DNA of 64,000 nucleotides from Undibacterium sp. KW1 (GTDB lineage: Bacteria; Pseudomonadota; Gammaproteobacteria; Burkholderiales; Burkholderiaceae_D): contig NZ_AP018439.1 of NCBI RefSeq assembly GCF_009937955.1, forward strand, positions 5,890,001 through 5,954,000. The letters run 5' to 3'. The translations under genes and the position numbers were made by a program. Positions 1 to 8,110 of this stretch are shown here, piece after piece (the first letter of the stretch is position 1; each line of letters begins with the position of its first letter). Under the pieces are notes generated by a model. That model saw only the letters and a program-made list of their open reading frames with translations. It did no database searches and had not been told where the DNA came from.

Positions 1-1
1 T

Positions 2-256
2 TTTGAAAACCTGAATGTCGATGAAGCACGTCAAAAAGCTTTGGGTGCAATGGGCATGTTCCCGCCTGTGAAAACTTCTTGCGAAGATCATGAAGGTTCC
101 GGCGCTGTCAAAGTACAGCAATGGACAGGTGATAAATGGAAAGCCATTACACCTAACTGGGTCACTGGTGACAAGGCTTTGACACGCGCCATGCTGGAAG
201 AGTCTTCCAACAAATATGCGGCTGAGAAGAAAATCACGCCTGCCTGTTTGAAGTAG
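2..256 (+). CDS. ABC transporter substrate-binding protein, branched-chain amino-acid type (3' end only)
   Basis: Only the last 84 codons lie in the window; the reading frame is open to the left edge. The tail contains two cysteines (in TSCEDHEG and TPACLK) and a GSGAVKVQQWTGDKW stretch. That resembles the C-terminus of periplasmic receptors of the HAAT/Liv family, which deliver branched-chain amino acids, amides or aromatic acids to a LivHMGF-type importer. The family call rests partly on the next gene, a LivF-like ATPase 72 bases downstream, and on the PaaK-like ligase after it, an arrangement common in Burkholderiales. The substrate cannot be read from this fragment. Confidence 0.7.
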   Translation, partial: FENLNVDEARQKALGAMGMFPPVKTSCEDHEGSGAVKVQQWTGDKWKAITPNWVTGDKALTRAMLEESSNKYAAEKKITPACLK

Positions 257-272
257 GCGTTAAGCAGTAAAA

Positions 273-296
273 GCGGAGGCCAGACTGTGCCTCCGC
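273..296 (+). terminator. Intercistronic GC hairpin between binding protein and ATPase
   Basis: A perfect 8-base inverted repeat (GCGGAGGC / GCCTCCGC) with an 8-base loop lies 16 bases after the stop codon of the binding-protein gene. Only a short CCCTTT run follows, not a strong U tract. It could be a leaky terminator or an mRNA-stabilising stem that keeps the abundant binding protein above the ATPase. Confidence 0.55.
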
Positions 297-328
297 CCCC
301 TTTGTACAAATCATTGCAGATCAAGATC

Positions 329-1192
329 ATGAGCGTTCATAGCATCACGGCAGAAGCGGCAACGGCAGCAAATACAGCTGCAACTACCGACATCGCCTAT
401 CTCAGTGTCAACAATATCGAAGTCATCTACGATCATGTGATCCTGGTGTTGAAAGGTATTTCCCTGCAAGTGCCACAAGGGAAAATTGTCGCCTTGCTGG
501 GTGCCAATGGCGCAGGTAAATCAACCACGCTGAAGGCGATATCTACACTGCTACGTAACGAGCGCGGCGATATCACCAAAGGCGATATTACTTTCCGTGG
601 CCAGCGCGTCGATCACCTGACACCAAATGAACTGGTCAAGCGTGGCCTGTCACAAGTCATGGAAGGTCGCCATTGCTTTGGGCATTTGACGGTGGAAGAA
701 AACCTGCTTACCGGTGCCTACACACGCAGCCTGTCGCGCAGCGAACTCAAGGCCGAACTGGAAAAGGTATACCACTACTTTCCACGCCTGCGTGAACGCC
801 GTAATTCGCAGGCTGGTTATACCTCGGGTGGTGAGCAACAGATGTGCGCGATAGGCCGTGCCCTGATGGCCAAACCATCGATGATCTTGCTTGATGAACC
901 ATCGATGGGTATAGCACCACAACTGGTGGAAGAGATTTTTGAAATCGTGAAAAGCCTCAATGTGCAAGAAAAAGTCTCTTTCCTGCTGGCCGAACAAAAC
1001 ACCAATGTCGCCCTGCGTTATGCCGACTTTGGCTACATCCTGGAAAACGGCAGGGTGGTCATGGAAGGTGAAGCCAAAGACCTCAGCAGCAATGAAGACG
1101 TCAAGGAATTTTATCTTGGTGTCTCAGGTGCTGGCCGCAAGAGTTTTAAGGATATGAAGTTTTATAGAAGGCGCAAACGCTGGCTGGCTTGA
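329..1192 (+). CDS. livF: ABC transporter ATP-binding protein, LivF type
   Basis: Cytoplasmic ATPase of 287 residues for a branched-chain-type (HAAT) importer. Walker A GANGAGKST is near residue 58, the signature reads SGGEQQM with a preceding Thr instead of Leu, Walker B is MILLDEP, and the LivF-typical AEQN replaces the H-loop region. A GTG at 287 would add 14 residues and has GGAGG at a good distance, but that GGAGG is one arm of the hairpin at 273-296, so the ATG at 329 is preferred although its ribosome site is weak. The product is longer than usual LivF (about 235-260) because of an Ala/Thr-rich N-terminal extension and a basic C-terminal tail. The permeases and second ATPase presumably lie to the left, outside the window. 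Confidence 0.88.
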   Translation: MSVHSITAEAATAANTAATTDIAYLSVNNIEVIYDHVILVLKGISLQVPQGKIVALLGANGAGKSTTLKAISTLLRNERGDITKGDITFRGQRVDHLTPNELVKRGLSQVMEGRHCFGHLTVEENLLTGAYTRSLSRSELKAELEKVYHYFPRLRERRNSQAGYTSGGEQQMCAIGRALMAKPSMILLDEPSMGIAPQLVEEIFEIVKSLNVQEKVSFLLAEQNTNVALRYADFGYILENGRVVMEGEAKDLSSNEDVKEFYLGVSGAGRKSFKDMKFYRRRKRWLA

Positions 1193-1251
1193 ACCATCAC
1201 TCATCGCTATCCATCATTTTGAGATGCACACAAATCAACCCACTATAGAGC

Positions 1252-2505
1252 ATGCTCATGAGTGACTATCTGGACGCCCTGGAAACCCGCAATCCACAAA
1301 GCCGCGAACAAGCGCTGATGAACAAGCTGCCGCAATTGATTGCCCACGCCCAAACTGCAGAAGGCTGGGGCAGGATATTGCAGGGCGTGGATGCGCATGA
1401 CATCAAGAGCCGCAGCGCGCTGGCGCAATTGCCGGTGACACGCAAATCCGATCTCAAGGATTTGCAAAAAGCCTTGCCGCCATTTGGTGGCTTGAATACC
1501 ACGCCGGCGCGGCAGATGGGGCATATCTTCATGTCACCCGGCCCTATCTTTGATCCTGAAGGCCGCGGACAAGACTGGTGGCGCTTTGCCCGCCCCATGC
1601 ATGCCATAGGTTTGCGGGCAGGTCATCTCTTGCAAAACTGTTTCTCCTATCATTTCACGCCTGCCGCCTTCATGGTCGAGAGTGCCGCCGCCCGTATAGG
1701 TTGCGCCGTCATCCCGGCTGGCATAGGGCAGACAGAAATGCAAGTACAGGCCATGGCAGAACTGCGGCCTGACGCCTATATAGGCACGCCAAGTTTCCTG
1801 AAAATCATCCTGGAAAAAGCCCTGGACATGGGTGCTGACATTTCCAGCGTACAGCGCGCCATTGTCGGTGCAGAAGCCTTGCCACCTTCGCTGCGCAAAT
1901 GGTTGCAGGAACATGGTGTGGCCCAGGTATTGCAAATCTATGCCTCTGCCGACATAGGCAATATTGCCTATGAAAGCGTGACCGATGGCCAGGTCAATCC
2001 TGGCATGATACTGGATGAAGACCTGATACTCGAAATCGTCCGTCCCGGCACAGGCGACCTGGTGGCTGAGGGTGAAGTCGGCGAAGTGCTCATCACTTCA
2101 TTCAACCCTGATTACCCGCTGATACGTTTTGGTACTGGCGATATGTCGGCGATCTTGCCGGGCATCTCGCCCTGTGGCCGTACGAATCAGCGCATCAAGG
2201 GCTGGATGGGGCGAGCGGATCAGACGACCAAGGTCAAGGGCATGTTTGTTCACCCTTCGCAAGTTGCAGAAGTGGTCAAGCGCCATCCTGAAATCAGCAA
2301 GGCCAGGCTGGTCGTCACCGGTGAAATGGCGAATGATGTCATGAGCCTGCATTGTGAAACTGCTGCGGGCAATCCTACCTTGCAGGCCGCCATTGTCGAC
2401 AGTTTACGCGATGTCACCAAATTGCGCGGTGATGTGCAGTTTGTTGCGCCCGGCAGCCTGGCCAATGATGGCAAGGTAATAGACGACGCCCGCAAATACG
2501 AATAA
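1252..2505 (+). CDS. PaaK-like phenylacetate-CoA ligase family protein (AMP-forming)
   Basis: A 417-residue adenylate-forming enzyme of the phenylacetate-CoA ligase family, expected to activate a carboxylic acid with ATP and CoA in the cytoplasm. Its C-terminal part holds the expected RFGTGDMS and GWMGRADQTTKVKGMFV stretches (A7/A8-like) and ends with DDARKYE. At the position of the usual Ser/Thr/Gly-rich phosphate loop it instead reads MSPGPIFDPEG, so the P-loop is divergent. The gene follows the LivF-like ATPase by 59 bases. This suggests the ligase activates the imported acid, which is inference. Start may be 1252 or the in-frame ATG at 1258. Substrate unknown. Confidence 0.82.
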   Translation: MLMSDYLDALETRNPQSREQALMNKLPQLIAHAQTAEGWGRILQGVDAHDIKSRSALAQLPVTRKSDLKDLQKALPPFGGLNTTPARQMGHIFMSPGPIFDPEGRGQDWWRFARPMHAIGLRAGHLLQNCFSYHFTPAAFMVESAAARIGCAVIPAGIGQTEMQVQAMAELRPDAYIGTPSFLKIILEKALDMGADISSVQRAIVGAEALPPSLRKWLQEHGVAQVLQIYASADIGNIAYESVTDGQVNPGMILDEDLILEIVRPGTGDLVAEGEVGEVLITSFNPDYPLIRFGTGDMSAILPGISPCGRTNQRIKGWMGRADQTTKVKGMFVHPSQVAEVVKRHPEISKARLVVTGEMANDVMSLHCETAAGNPTLQAAIVDSLRDVTKLRGDVQFVAPGSLANDGKVIDDARKYE

Positions 2506-2719
2506 AGCCAGGCACCTCTGACGCAGGAGCAACAAAAACCACGGAAAAGACAGCTTTTCCTTGGTTTTTTCGTCTCTCACACCCAAACGCTAAAAATATT
2601 CTATAGTAGTTAAGTAAACCAAATATGGATGGGTCTGCTTGCCAGACTTGCCCGCTCTGTTTTCCCCGTTTTTCCCTGTTCCGCCCCTGCAACCACCTCA
2701 CCGGATGGAGAACTATTCC

Positions 2720-3178
2720 ATGACTGCACTGAATATCAATAGCAAAGAACACCAGGTAGATGCCGATCCTTCCACGCCAGTGCTATGGGCCTTGCGTGAT
2801 TCCCTGGGCCTGACTGGCACCAAGTTTGGCTGCGGGGCAGCATTATGTGGTGCCTGCACCGTGCACCTGAATGGCCAGGCGATACGCTCTTGCATCACAC
2901 CCATCTCTTCGGTCGCTGGCCAAAAAATCACTACTATCGAAGCCATGAGCCAGGATAAGGTCGGCAAAGCTGTGCAAGCGGCCTGGATCAAGCATGACGT
3001 TGCCCAATGTGGTTACTGTCAAAGCGGCCAGATCATGAGTGCCACGGCATTGTTAAAAACCAACAAGAAGCCCAGCGATGCCGATATCGACGGTGCCATG
3101 GCAGGCAATATCTGTCGATGTGGAACTTATGTACGCATCCGCGCTGCCATCCATGATGCTGCATCCACTCTGGCCTGA
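2720..3178 (+). CDS. iorA: Isoquinoline 1-oxidoreductase-type small subunit, [2Fe-2S] protein
   Basis: Electron-transfer subunit (152 residues) of a xanthine-oxidase-family molybdenum hydroxylase. The N-terminal plant-type cluster ligands are Cys38, Cys43, Cys46 and Cys58. The second, helical-domain cluster uses Cys97, Cys100, Cys132 and Cys134 (CGYC and CRC motifs). The start at 2720 is chosen because GGAG lies 9 bases upstream; the frame stays open upstream but reads as a Pro-rich non-homologous stretch. The large subunit begins 11 bases after the stop, so the two form an operon. Family members hydroxylate N-heteroaromatics or oxidise aldehydes; the actual substrate is not evident. Confidence 0.92.
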   Translation: MTALNINSKEHQVDADPSTPVLWALRDSLGLTGTKFGCGAALCGACTVHLNGQAIRSCITPISSVAGQKITTIEAMSQDKVGKAVQAAWIKHDVAQCGYCQSGQIMSATALLKTNKKPSDADIDGAMAGNICRCGTYVRIRAAIHDAASTLA

Positions 3179-3189
3179 GGAGAATAACC

Positions 3190-5433
3190 ATGCATTTTGA
3201 AGCTCGCCTCGATGAGATGCCACGCCATTTGCAAGCCCTTTTGCAATCCACCACACCAGAGACAACACCAGTAGGTCTGAGCCGTCGCAGCTTCCTCAAG
3301 ATGGCAACTGCCAGCGGTTTTGCGCTGGGTTGCTACCCCATGCTGGCAACAGCGCAGGATACTGCTAAAACACCCGCAGGCCTGAAGCCCACTGAACAAC
3401 CAGGCGCATTCGTACAGATCGCCAAGGATGGCACAGTCACTGTCACCTTCAATCGCCTGGAATTTGGCCAGGGCGTACAAACCAGTCTGCCGCTGATACT
3501 GGCAGAAGAACTGGATGCCGACTGGTCAAAGGTTAAAAGCGCAAATGGCAATAACCACCCTGCCTATGTTGACCCGGCATTTGGCATGCATTTGACGGGT
3601 GGCTCGAACTCCATCGCCCATTCCTATACACAATACCGCGAACTCGGTGCCCGCACCCGCGCCATGCTGGCACAGGCAGCGGCCAACCAATGGCAAGTTG
3701 ATCCTGCCAGCCTGCGTACCGAAAATGGCAATGTCATTGGCCCCGGTGGCAAGAAGCTGGGCTATGGCGAGCTGGCAGACGCTGCGATGAAATTGCCAGT
3801 ACCAGAAAAAGTCACACTGAAAGACCCGAAAAACTTCCGCCTCATAGGCAAACCCACCGGCCGTCTCGATGCCAAAGCAAAATCTACAGGCACCCAGGAT
3901 TTTGGTATTGATACCCACTTGCCCGGGATGCTGACGGCGGTAGTCGCACGGCCACCGGTATTCGGTGCCAAGGTCAAGACTATTGATGACACGGCGGCCA
4001 AGGCCATCAAGGGCGTCAAGGCAGTGCTGCGCGTGCCTACCGACCGTGGTGGTGAAGGCGTGGCGATTATCGCGACCGGTTACTGGCCAGCCAAACAGGC
4101 CCGCGACGTACTGAAGCTGGAATGGGATACTGACGGTGTTGAAAAAGTCGATTCCACCAAAATGCTGGCGACCTATAAGGAAATGGCCAAAAAGCCAGGT
4201 GCCCTGAAGTTCAATGATGATGTATCCAAGATAGCGGCAGCACCGCATAAGCTGAATGCCGAATTCGTCTTCCCCTACCTTGCGCATACACCTATGGAAC
4301 CGCTGAACTGCACGGTCGCCATCAAAGGCGACAAGGCAGAATTGTGGATGGGTACGCAAATGCCAGGCCTCGATGGTTTTGCAGCCGCCAAGACCCTGGG
4401 CCTGAAGCCGGAAAATATCGCAGTGCATACCCAGTATGCAGGCGGTGGCTTTGGCCGCAGGGCAATTGCCACCAGTGATTACGTGGTGGAAGCCTGCAAT
4501 GTCGCCAAGGCAGCGCAAACAGCGGGGCTGGATGCACCGGTACGCATCTTGTGGAGCCGCGAAGACGATGTCAAGGGTGGTTATTACCGCCCCATGCATT
4601 TGCACAAGGCAGAGATAGGTTTTGATGCTCAGGGCAATATCCTTGGCTGGGATCATGTCATTGTCGGCCAGTCCATCGTCGGTGGCACGCCGTTTGAATC
4701 CATGATGGTCAAGGATGGCGTCGATATCACCGCAGTCGAAGGCATGAAAGAGCCGTATGAAATGCTTATGCGCCTGTCTGTCCATCACCCCAAGATCAAT
4801 GTCCCGGTCTTGTGGTGGCGCAGCGTAGGTTCTACCCATACTGCCTTTGTCATGGAAACCCTGCTCGATGAAATTGCCCAGACTACCAAGCAAGATCCGG
4901 TGGCTTACCGCCTGAAACTCATGGGTGACAAACATCCACGACATAAAGCAGCACTACAACTGGCGGTAGAAAAATCTGGCTATGGTAAAAAGAAATTGCC
5001 AGCTGGCCGTGCCTATGGTGTGGCTGTGCATGAGTCATTCTCGTCTGTCGTTGCTTATGTGGTTGAAGCATCCATGAAAAATGGCCAGCCCAAGTTGCAC
5101 AAGGTCACTGCCGGTGTGCACTGCAATCTTGCTGTCAATCCAAAAAGTGTAGAAGCTCAGGTACAGGGTGCGGCACTGATGGGCTTGTCGATGTGCCTGC
5201 CAGGTGCGGCGATCACGCTCAAGGATGGTGTGGTTGAGCAAAGCAATTTCAGTGATTTTGTGGTGCCACGCATTACCGATATGCCACAGCTTGCCGTGCA
5301 CATCGTCCCCAGTGCAGATGCACCTACCGGCATGGGTGAACCTGGCTTGCCCGCACTGGCACCCGCTTTTGCGAATGCCATTGCCAGGGTCAGTGGCAAG
5401 CGCTGGCGTGAGCTGCCTTACAAACCTGCATAA
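3190..5433 (+). CDS. iorB: Isoquinoline 1-oxidoreductase-type large subunit, molybdopterin cytosine dinucleotide-binding
   Basis: Catalytic molybdenum subunit, 747 residues, without an FAD domain, as in IorB and periplasmic aldehyde oxidases of this class. A twin-arginine signal, SRRSFLKMA from residue 31, indicates Tat export of the folded heterodimer with its partner. The molybdopterin-contacting GGGFGRR motif is at about 418-424. The catalytic glutamate is in GEPGLPALAP (Glu717). AGGAG before the ATG gives a clear ribosome site. No cytochrome c or XdhC-type maturation gene is adjacent, so electron acceptor and maturation factors must be elsewhere. The substrate is unknown; N-heteroaromatics or aldehydes are typical. 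Confidence 0.92.
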   Translation: MHFEARLDEMPRHLQALLQSTTPETTPVGLSRRSFLKMATASGFALGCYPMLATAQDTAKTPAGLKPTEQPGAFVQIAKDGTVTVTFNRLEFGQGVQTSLPLILAEELDADWSKVKSANGNNHPAYVDPAFGMHLTGGSNSIAHSYTQYRELGARTRAMLAQAAANQWQVDPASLRTENGNVIGPGGKKLGYGELADAAMKLPVPEKVTLKDPKNFRLIGKPTGRLDAKAKSTGTQDFGIDTHLPGMLTAVVARPPVFGAKVKTIDDTAAKAIKGVKAVLRVPTDRGGEGVAIIATGYWPAKQARDVLKLEWDTDGVEKVDSTKMLATYKEMAKKPGALKFNDDVSKIAAAPHKLNAEFVFPYLAHTPMEPLNCTVAIKGDKAELWMGTQMPGLDGFAAAKTLGLKPENIAVHTQYAGGGFGRRAIATSDYVVEACNVAKAAQTAGLDAPVRILWSREDDVKGGYYRPMHLHKAEIGFDAQGNILGWDHVIVGQSIVGGTPFESMMVKDGVDITAVEGMKEPYEMLMRLSVHHPKINVPVLWWRSVGSTHTAFVMETLLDEIAQTTKQDPVAYRLKLMGDKHPRHKAALQLAVEKSGYGKKKLPAGRAYGVAVHESFSSVVAYVVEASMKNGQPKLHKVTAGVHCNLAVNPKSVEAQVQGAALMGLSMCLPGAAITLKDGVVEQSNFSDFVVPRITDMPQLAVHIVPSADAPTGMGEPGLPALAPAFANAIARVSGKRWRELPYKPA

Positions 5434-5572
5434 GCAAAGCTAACTTTTGTTACTTGCCTGAAAGTGAGCCAGTTTTTAGGTGCGGATAACTGTATTTTGA
5501 TGGATATCAATTTCCAATATCTATTTCTACAAAGTGCTGGAATTTGATACCCAACATCAAAGGAGACCTATC

Positions 5573-6031
5573 TTGCAAAAAATTTTAAAATTCTTGACAC
5601 TGGGCTTATTCAGCCTGCTTGTAAGTCAAAGTATATTTGCTGCGTAACACGGTACAGCACAAGAAGCTGAGACCATGGTTAAAAAGGCGATTGCTTATAT
5701 CAAAAGCAAAGGTCCAGATGCTGCTTATGCAGAATTTAATAACACCAAAGGCAGCTTCACTGATCGCGATCTGTATATATTTGTTATTGACATCAATGGC
5801 AAGGATCTGGCGCACGGTGCCAATCCCAAACTGATAGGGAAAGATTTTCGCACTCTACGAGACGTTGACAATAAGGCCTTCATCGACGACATCTTGAGTG
5901 TTGCAAAAAGCAAGGGAAAAGGCTGGGTAGATTACAAATGGCCGAACCCCAGCACCAAGGAAATCGAAATGAAATCGACCTATTTTGAAAAAGCTGGCGA
6001 TGTCGTTGTTGCATGTGGTATCTACAAATAA
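5573..6031 (+). pseudogene. Secreted single-Cache-domain protein interrupted by an in-frame stop codon
   Basis: AGGAG at 5561-5565 sits 7 bases before a TTG start that opens a clean signal peptide (MQKILKFLTLGLFSLLVSQS then IFAA). Codon 25, at 5645-5647, is TAA. Directly after it, in the same frame, the mature domain continues (HGTAQEAETMVKKAIAYIK ... GWVDYKW ... VACGIYK), typical of small periplasmic sCache_2 ligand-binding proteins of beta-proteobacteria. A single change from a codon such as GAA would restore a 153-codon gene. An internal ATG at 5675 could make a 118-residue cytoplasmic form without signal peptide. This is either a recent inactivation or a base-call error. Confidence 0.8.
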
Positions 6032-6059
6032 ACAATGGTATCCGGTTAACTTGTCATGT

Positions 6060-6095
6060 AAGCAGTGTCCGCGTATCAGATACTGCTTTTTTAAT
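6060..6095 (+). terminator. Rho-independent terminator after the Cache gene
   Basis: A 10-pair stem (AAGCAGTGTC / GATACTGCTT, one G-U pair) with a 9-base loop is followed by a T-rich run. It lies 29 bases after the Cache stop codon and ends just before the DUF3052 start. Confidence 0.75.
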
Positions 6096-6103
6096 TTTTT
6101 GTG

Positions 6104-6538
6104 ATGAATTCCACTTCCCCTGGCTATTCCGGTACACCACTGGCAAAGAAACTGGGCATACAGCCTGACAGCCATGTTTGCGTCAGACATGCGCCTGATA
6201 ATTATTTGGAGTTGCTGACTGATTTGCCTAATGGCGTGGTCTTTGACAAAAAACCTGCGTCAGCGACAGATATCGTCCATCTGTTCACTGACAAGAAAAC
6301 TGTACTCGTCAGGGAATTGCTGAGCTATAAAAGCAGCTTGAGAAGTGATGCTGCAATCTGGGTATCCTGGCCCAAGAAAGCATCGAAAGTACCTACCGAT
6401 ATCACGGAAGACACGATAAGGGAAGTGGCACTACCTATGGGCTATGTCGATATCAAAGTCTGTGCTGTCAGCGACATCTGGTCAGGTTTGAAGCTGGTGG
6501 TGCGCAAAGAATTGAGGCCGGACTGGCCGGCCTCATAG
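6104..6538 (+). CDS. DUF3052 family protein
   Basis: A 144-residue soluble protein of the DUF3052 family. It opens with GYSGTPLAKKLGI, contains the acidic/aromatic core ending in AAIWVSWPKKASK, and has the conserved TEDTIREVALPMGYVDIKVC block with SDIWSGLKLVVRKELR at the end. The function of the family is not established. Start: GTG at 6101 and ATG at 6104 are adjacent; the ATG is preferred. It begins within the terminator tail of the preceding gene, so it probably has its own weak promoter or depends on read-through. It is convergent with the carbonic anhydrase gene, with stops 25 bases apart. Confidence 0.85.
   Translation: MNSTSPGYSGTPLAKKLGIQPDSHVCVRHAPDNYLELLTDLPNGVVFDKKPASATDIVHLFTDKKTVLVRELLSYKSSLRSDAAIWVSWPKKASKVPTDITEDTIREVALPMGYVDIKVCAVSDIWSGLKLVVRKELRPDWPAS
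6514..6534. terminator. Compact GC hairpin at convergent gene ends
   Basis: A perfect 8-base stem (GAGGCCGG / CCGGCCTC) with a 5-base loop overlaps the last codons of the DUF3052 gene, facing the carbonic anhydrase gene end. There is no U tract, so any terminator role is tentative. Confidence 0.4.
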
Positions 6539-6563
6539 AAACACCGCAGGCAATGCTTGTTGC

Positions 6564-7676
6564 TTAATTCGATTCCTTGATCAAACGACCAGAGTTCTTT
6601 TGTATGGGCCGTGCATTCATGGGGTACAGGCGACTGAATATGATCAACTGGTCAGGTGAAATTTCTACCGGCTCTTTCATGACCAACCACAGTACACCCT
6701 CGCTGCAGGGTGGTGTCGTCAGCGAGCCCATATAGGTATAGTAGTCACGCTTGACGGGCAGGATGTCGTTCATGTCCATGGTCGTCAACGCCTGCACGGG
6801 ATCATTTTTTTCCAGCGGCAGGTTATTCCATACCTGCTGCACCAGGCTATGTGATTTGCCCCGCTCTATCAGCACGGCGACCACGGCCAGTTTGCCATCA
6901 GTATCCTTGTGCACCAGATGCGCAACCATTTCAAAACTCTTGCCATTGACGCGCTCTTCAGACGGTTTATGGAAATGGAATTGCACCAGCTCATAATTAT
7001 GGCCCAGCACATTGATATAGTTACCTGCACCTATATTAACCTGTATGGTGTGGCCGTTATCAATCACGGAAAAACGGCTGGGCTTGTAGTCAAAGGCAAT
7101 CGGGTCCAAATCCACCTTGATACCATCGCGGATATCGATGGGCGATTGTCTTTCGCCTATGTCGCATTTGGCATTGGCAGCATTGAGCTTGCCCCAGTTT
7201 AAGGGGCCGCCTTCGCCCTTATAACTCCAGTGTATATCGGCATGGCTGGCCGCCAGCGCTCCTGCTGCCGCAGCGTTATTGGTACCATGATCTGTTTTTG
7301 CCCTGGCGCTCTCCGGCCTGCGCACGGGTGGCGCGTAGGCTGGCCTTACGATCGGCCTTGGCTGGCTGCGAGCGGCGGCTTCATCCTTGTCCTTGCGAAT
7401 AACACTCAGGCGTTCTGCTATGCGTGCCGCCAGTTCATCAGCAGCCAGGGCTTCCTTGGCGCGGGCGGCAGCCTCCTTCGCGGATTCCTTACTTTCCTTG
7501 GAAGAAGATTTGCGCTCTTCCTTTGCTGAGGCTGAGGCAGATGCCGAACTGGATGCTTCTTCTTTTGCCGATGCCGGCTTGATGGGTTTGGATGGCGGCG
7601 GGTCGTTCGCCTGGGCAGACAAGGCCAACAACATGGGGAATAGCAAGGCGAGAGAGCGGCGCATAATGGATAGCAT
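6564..7676 (-). CDS. Secreted alpha-class carbonic anhydrase with Ser/Ala/Lys-rich linker
   Basis: Periplasmic zinc enzyme interconverting CO2 and bicarbonate. The C-terminal ~225 residues are a complete alpha-CA domain: HWSYKGEGGP, zinc ligands in QFHFHKPSEE and in VAHLVHKD, and the TTPPCSEGVLW loop. A signal peptide (LALLFPMLLALSAQA) is followed by about 100 residues of low complexity, first Ser/Ala/Glu/Lys repeats, then an Ala-rich helix and an Arg/Pro stretch. At 370 residues it is much longer than usual bacterial alpha-CAs (about 240), the excess being this linker. ATGs at 7676 and 7664 are both possible. It is a single gene, convergent with DUF3052. Confidence 0.93.
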   Translation of the reverse strand: MLSIMRRSLALLFPMLLALSAQANDPPPSKPIKPASAKEEASSSASASASAKEERKSSSKESKESAKEAAARAKEALAADELAARIAERLSVIRKDKDEAAARSQPRPIVRPAYAPPVRRPESARAKTDHGTNNAAAAGALAASHADIHWSYKGEGGPLNWGKLNAANAKCDIGERQSPIDIRDGIKVDLDPIAFDYKPSRFSVIDNGHTIQVNIGAGNYINVLGHNYELVQFHFHKPSEERVNGKSFEMVAHLVHKDTDGKLAVVAVLIERGKSHSLVQQVWNNLPLEKNDPVQALTTMDMNDILPVKRDYYTYMGSLTTPPCSEGVLWLVMKEPVEISPDQLIIFSRLYPMNARPIQKNSGRLIKESN

Positions 7677-7785
7677 TCAGGATTCGGTTTGCACAGAGAT
7701 ACCCTAGTTACGGCAAGTCTCTTTGCAAACTTGAATCCTGTGGGCAATTTGTGGTTTTTTTGCCCCAAGCCGCTGTCAATTGAGT

Positions 7786-8088
7786 TCAGACGCCTTCAAC
7801 GATGAACAGACGACCTATGGAATTGGCATGGCGGATTTCCATGGCTTTCGCATATTCAACCGAGTCATACCAGAGCTGCGCCTGTTGCAAACTGGGAAAT
7901 TCAACCAGCACCGAGCGCCAGCCTTCATTATGGGCATCGTCCCTGCCTTCTTTTTGCACCCGCGTACCACCGCGCACCAGGAATTGCCCGCCATACTGGG
8001 CTACGCTGGCAGTTGCCAGTGGCCGGTATTCGGCATAAGCATCGGCATTGGTGACCTGGATTTCTGCAACGACATAAGCTTTACTCAT
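7786..8088 (-). CDS. DUF1330 domain protein (dimeric alpha-beta barrel)
   Basis: A 100-residue ferredoxin-fold protein of the DUF1330 group: MSKAYVVAEIQVTN at the start, then YGGQFLVRGG, VLVEFPSLQQAQLWYDS and EYAKAMEIRHANS. The family has no settled biochemical role; relatives are small dimeric enzymes or ligand binders. The start at 8088 is chosen over the longer frame because CAGGA lies about 7 bases upstream and the family begins here. It follows the nitronate-monooxygenase-like gene by 22 bases on the same strand and is probably co-transcribed with it. Confidence 0.85.
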   Translation of the reverse strand: MSKAYVVAEIQVTNADAYAEYRPLATASVAQYGGQFLVRGGTRVQKEGRDDAHNEGWRSVLVEFPSLQQAQLWYDSVEYAKAMEIRHANSIGRLFIVEGV

Positions 8089-8110
8089 GATATTCCTGAT
8101 AATTAATTGA

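Noticed and set aside
3526..4944. Long antisense open frame (472 codons) opposite iorB
   Set aside because: The plus-strand frame is a full IorB with all motifs; the antisense translation is Cys/His-rich with no recognisable domain, a codon-bias shadow.
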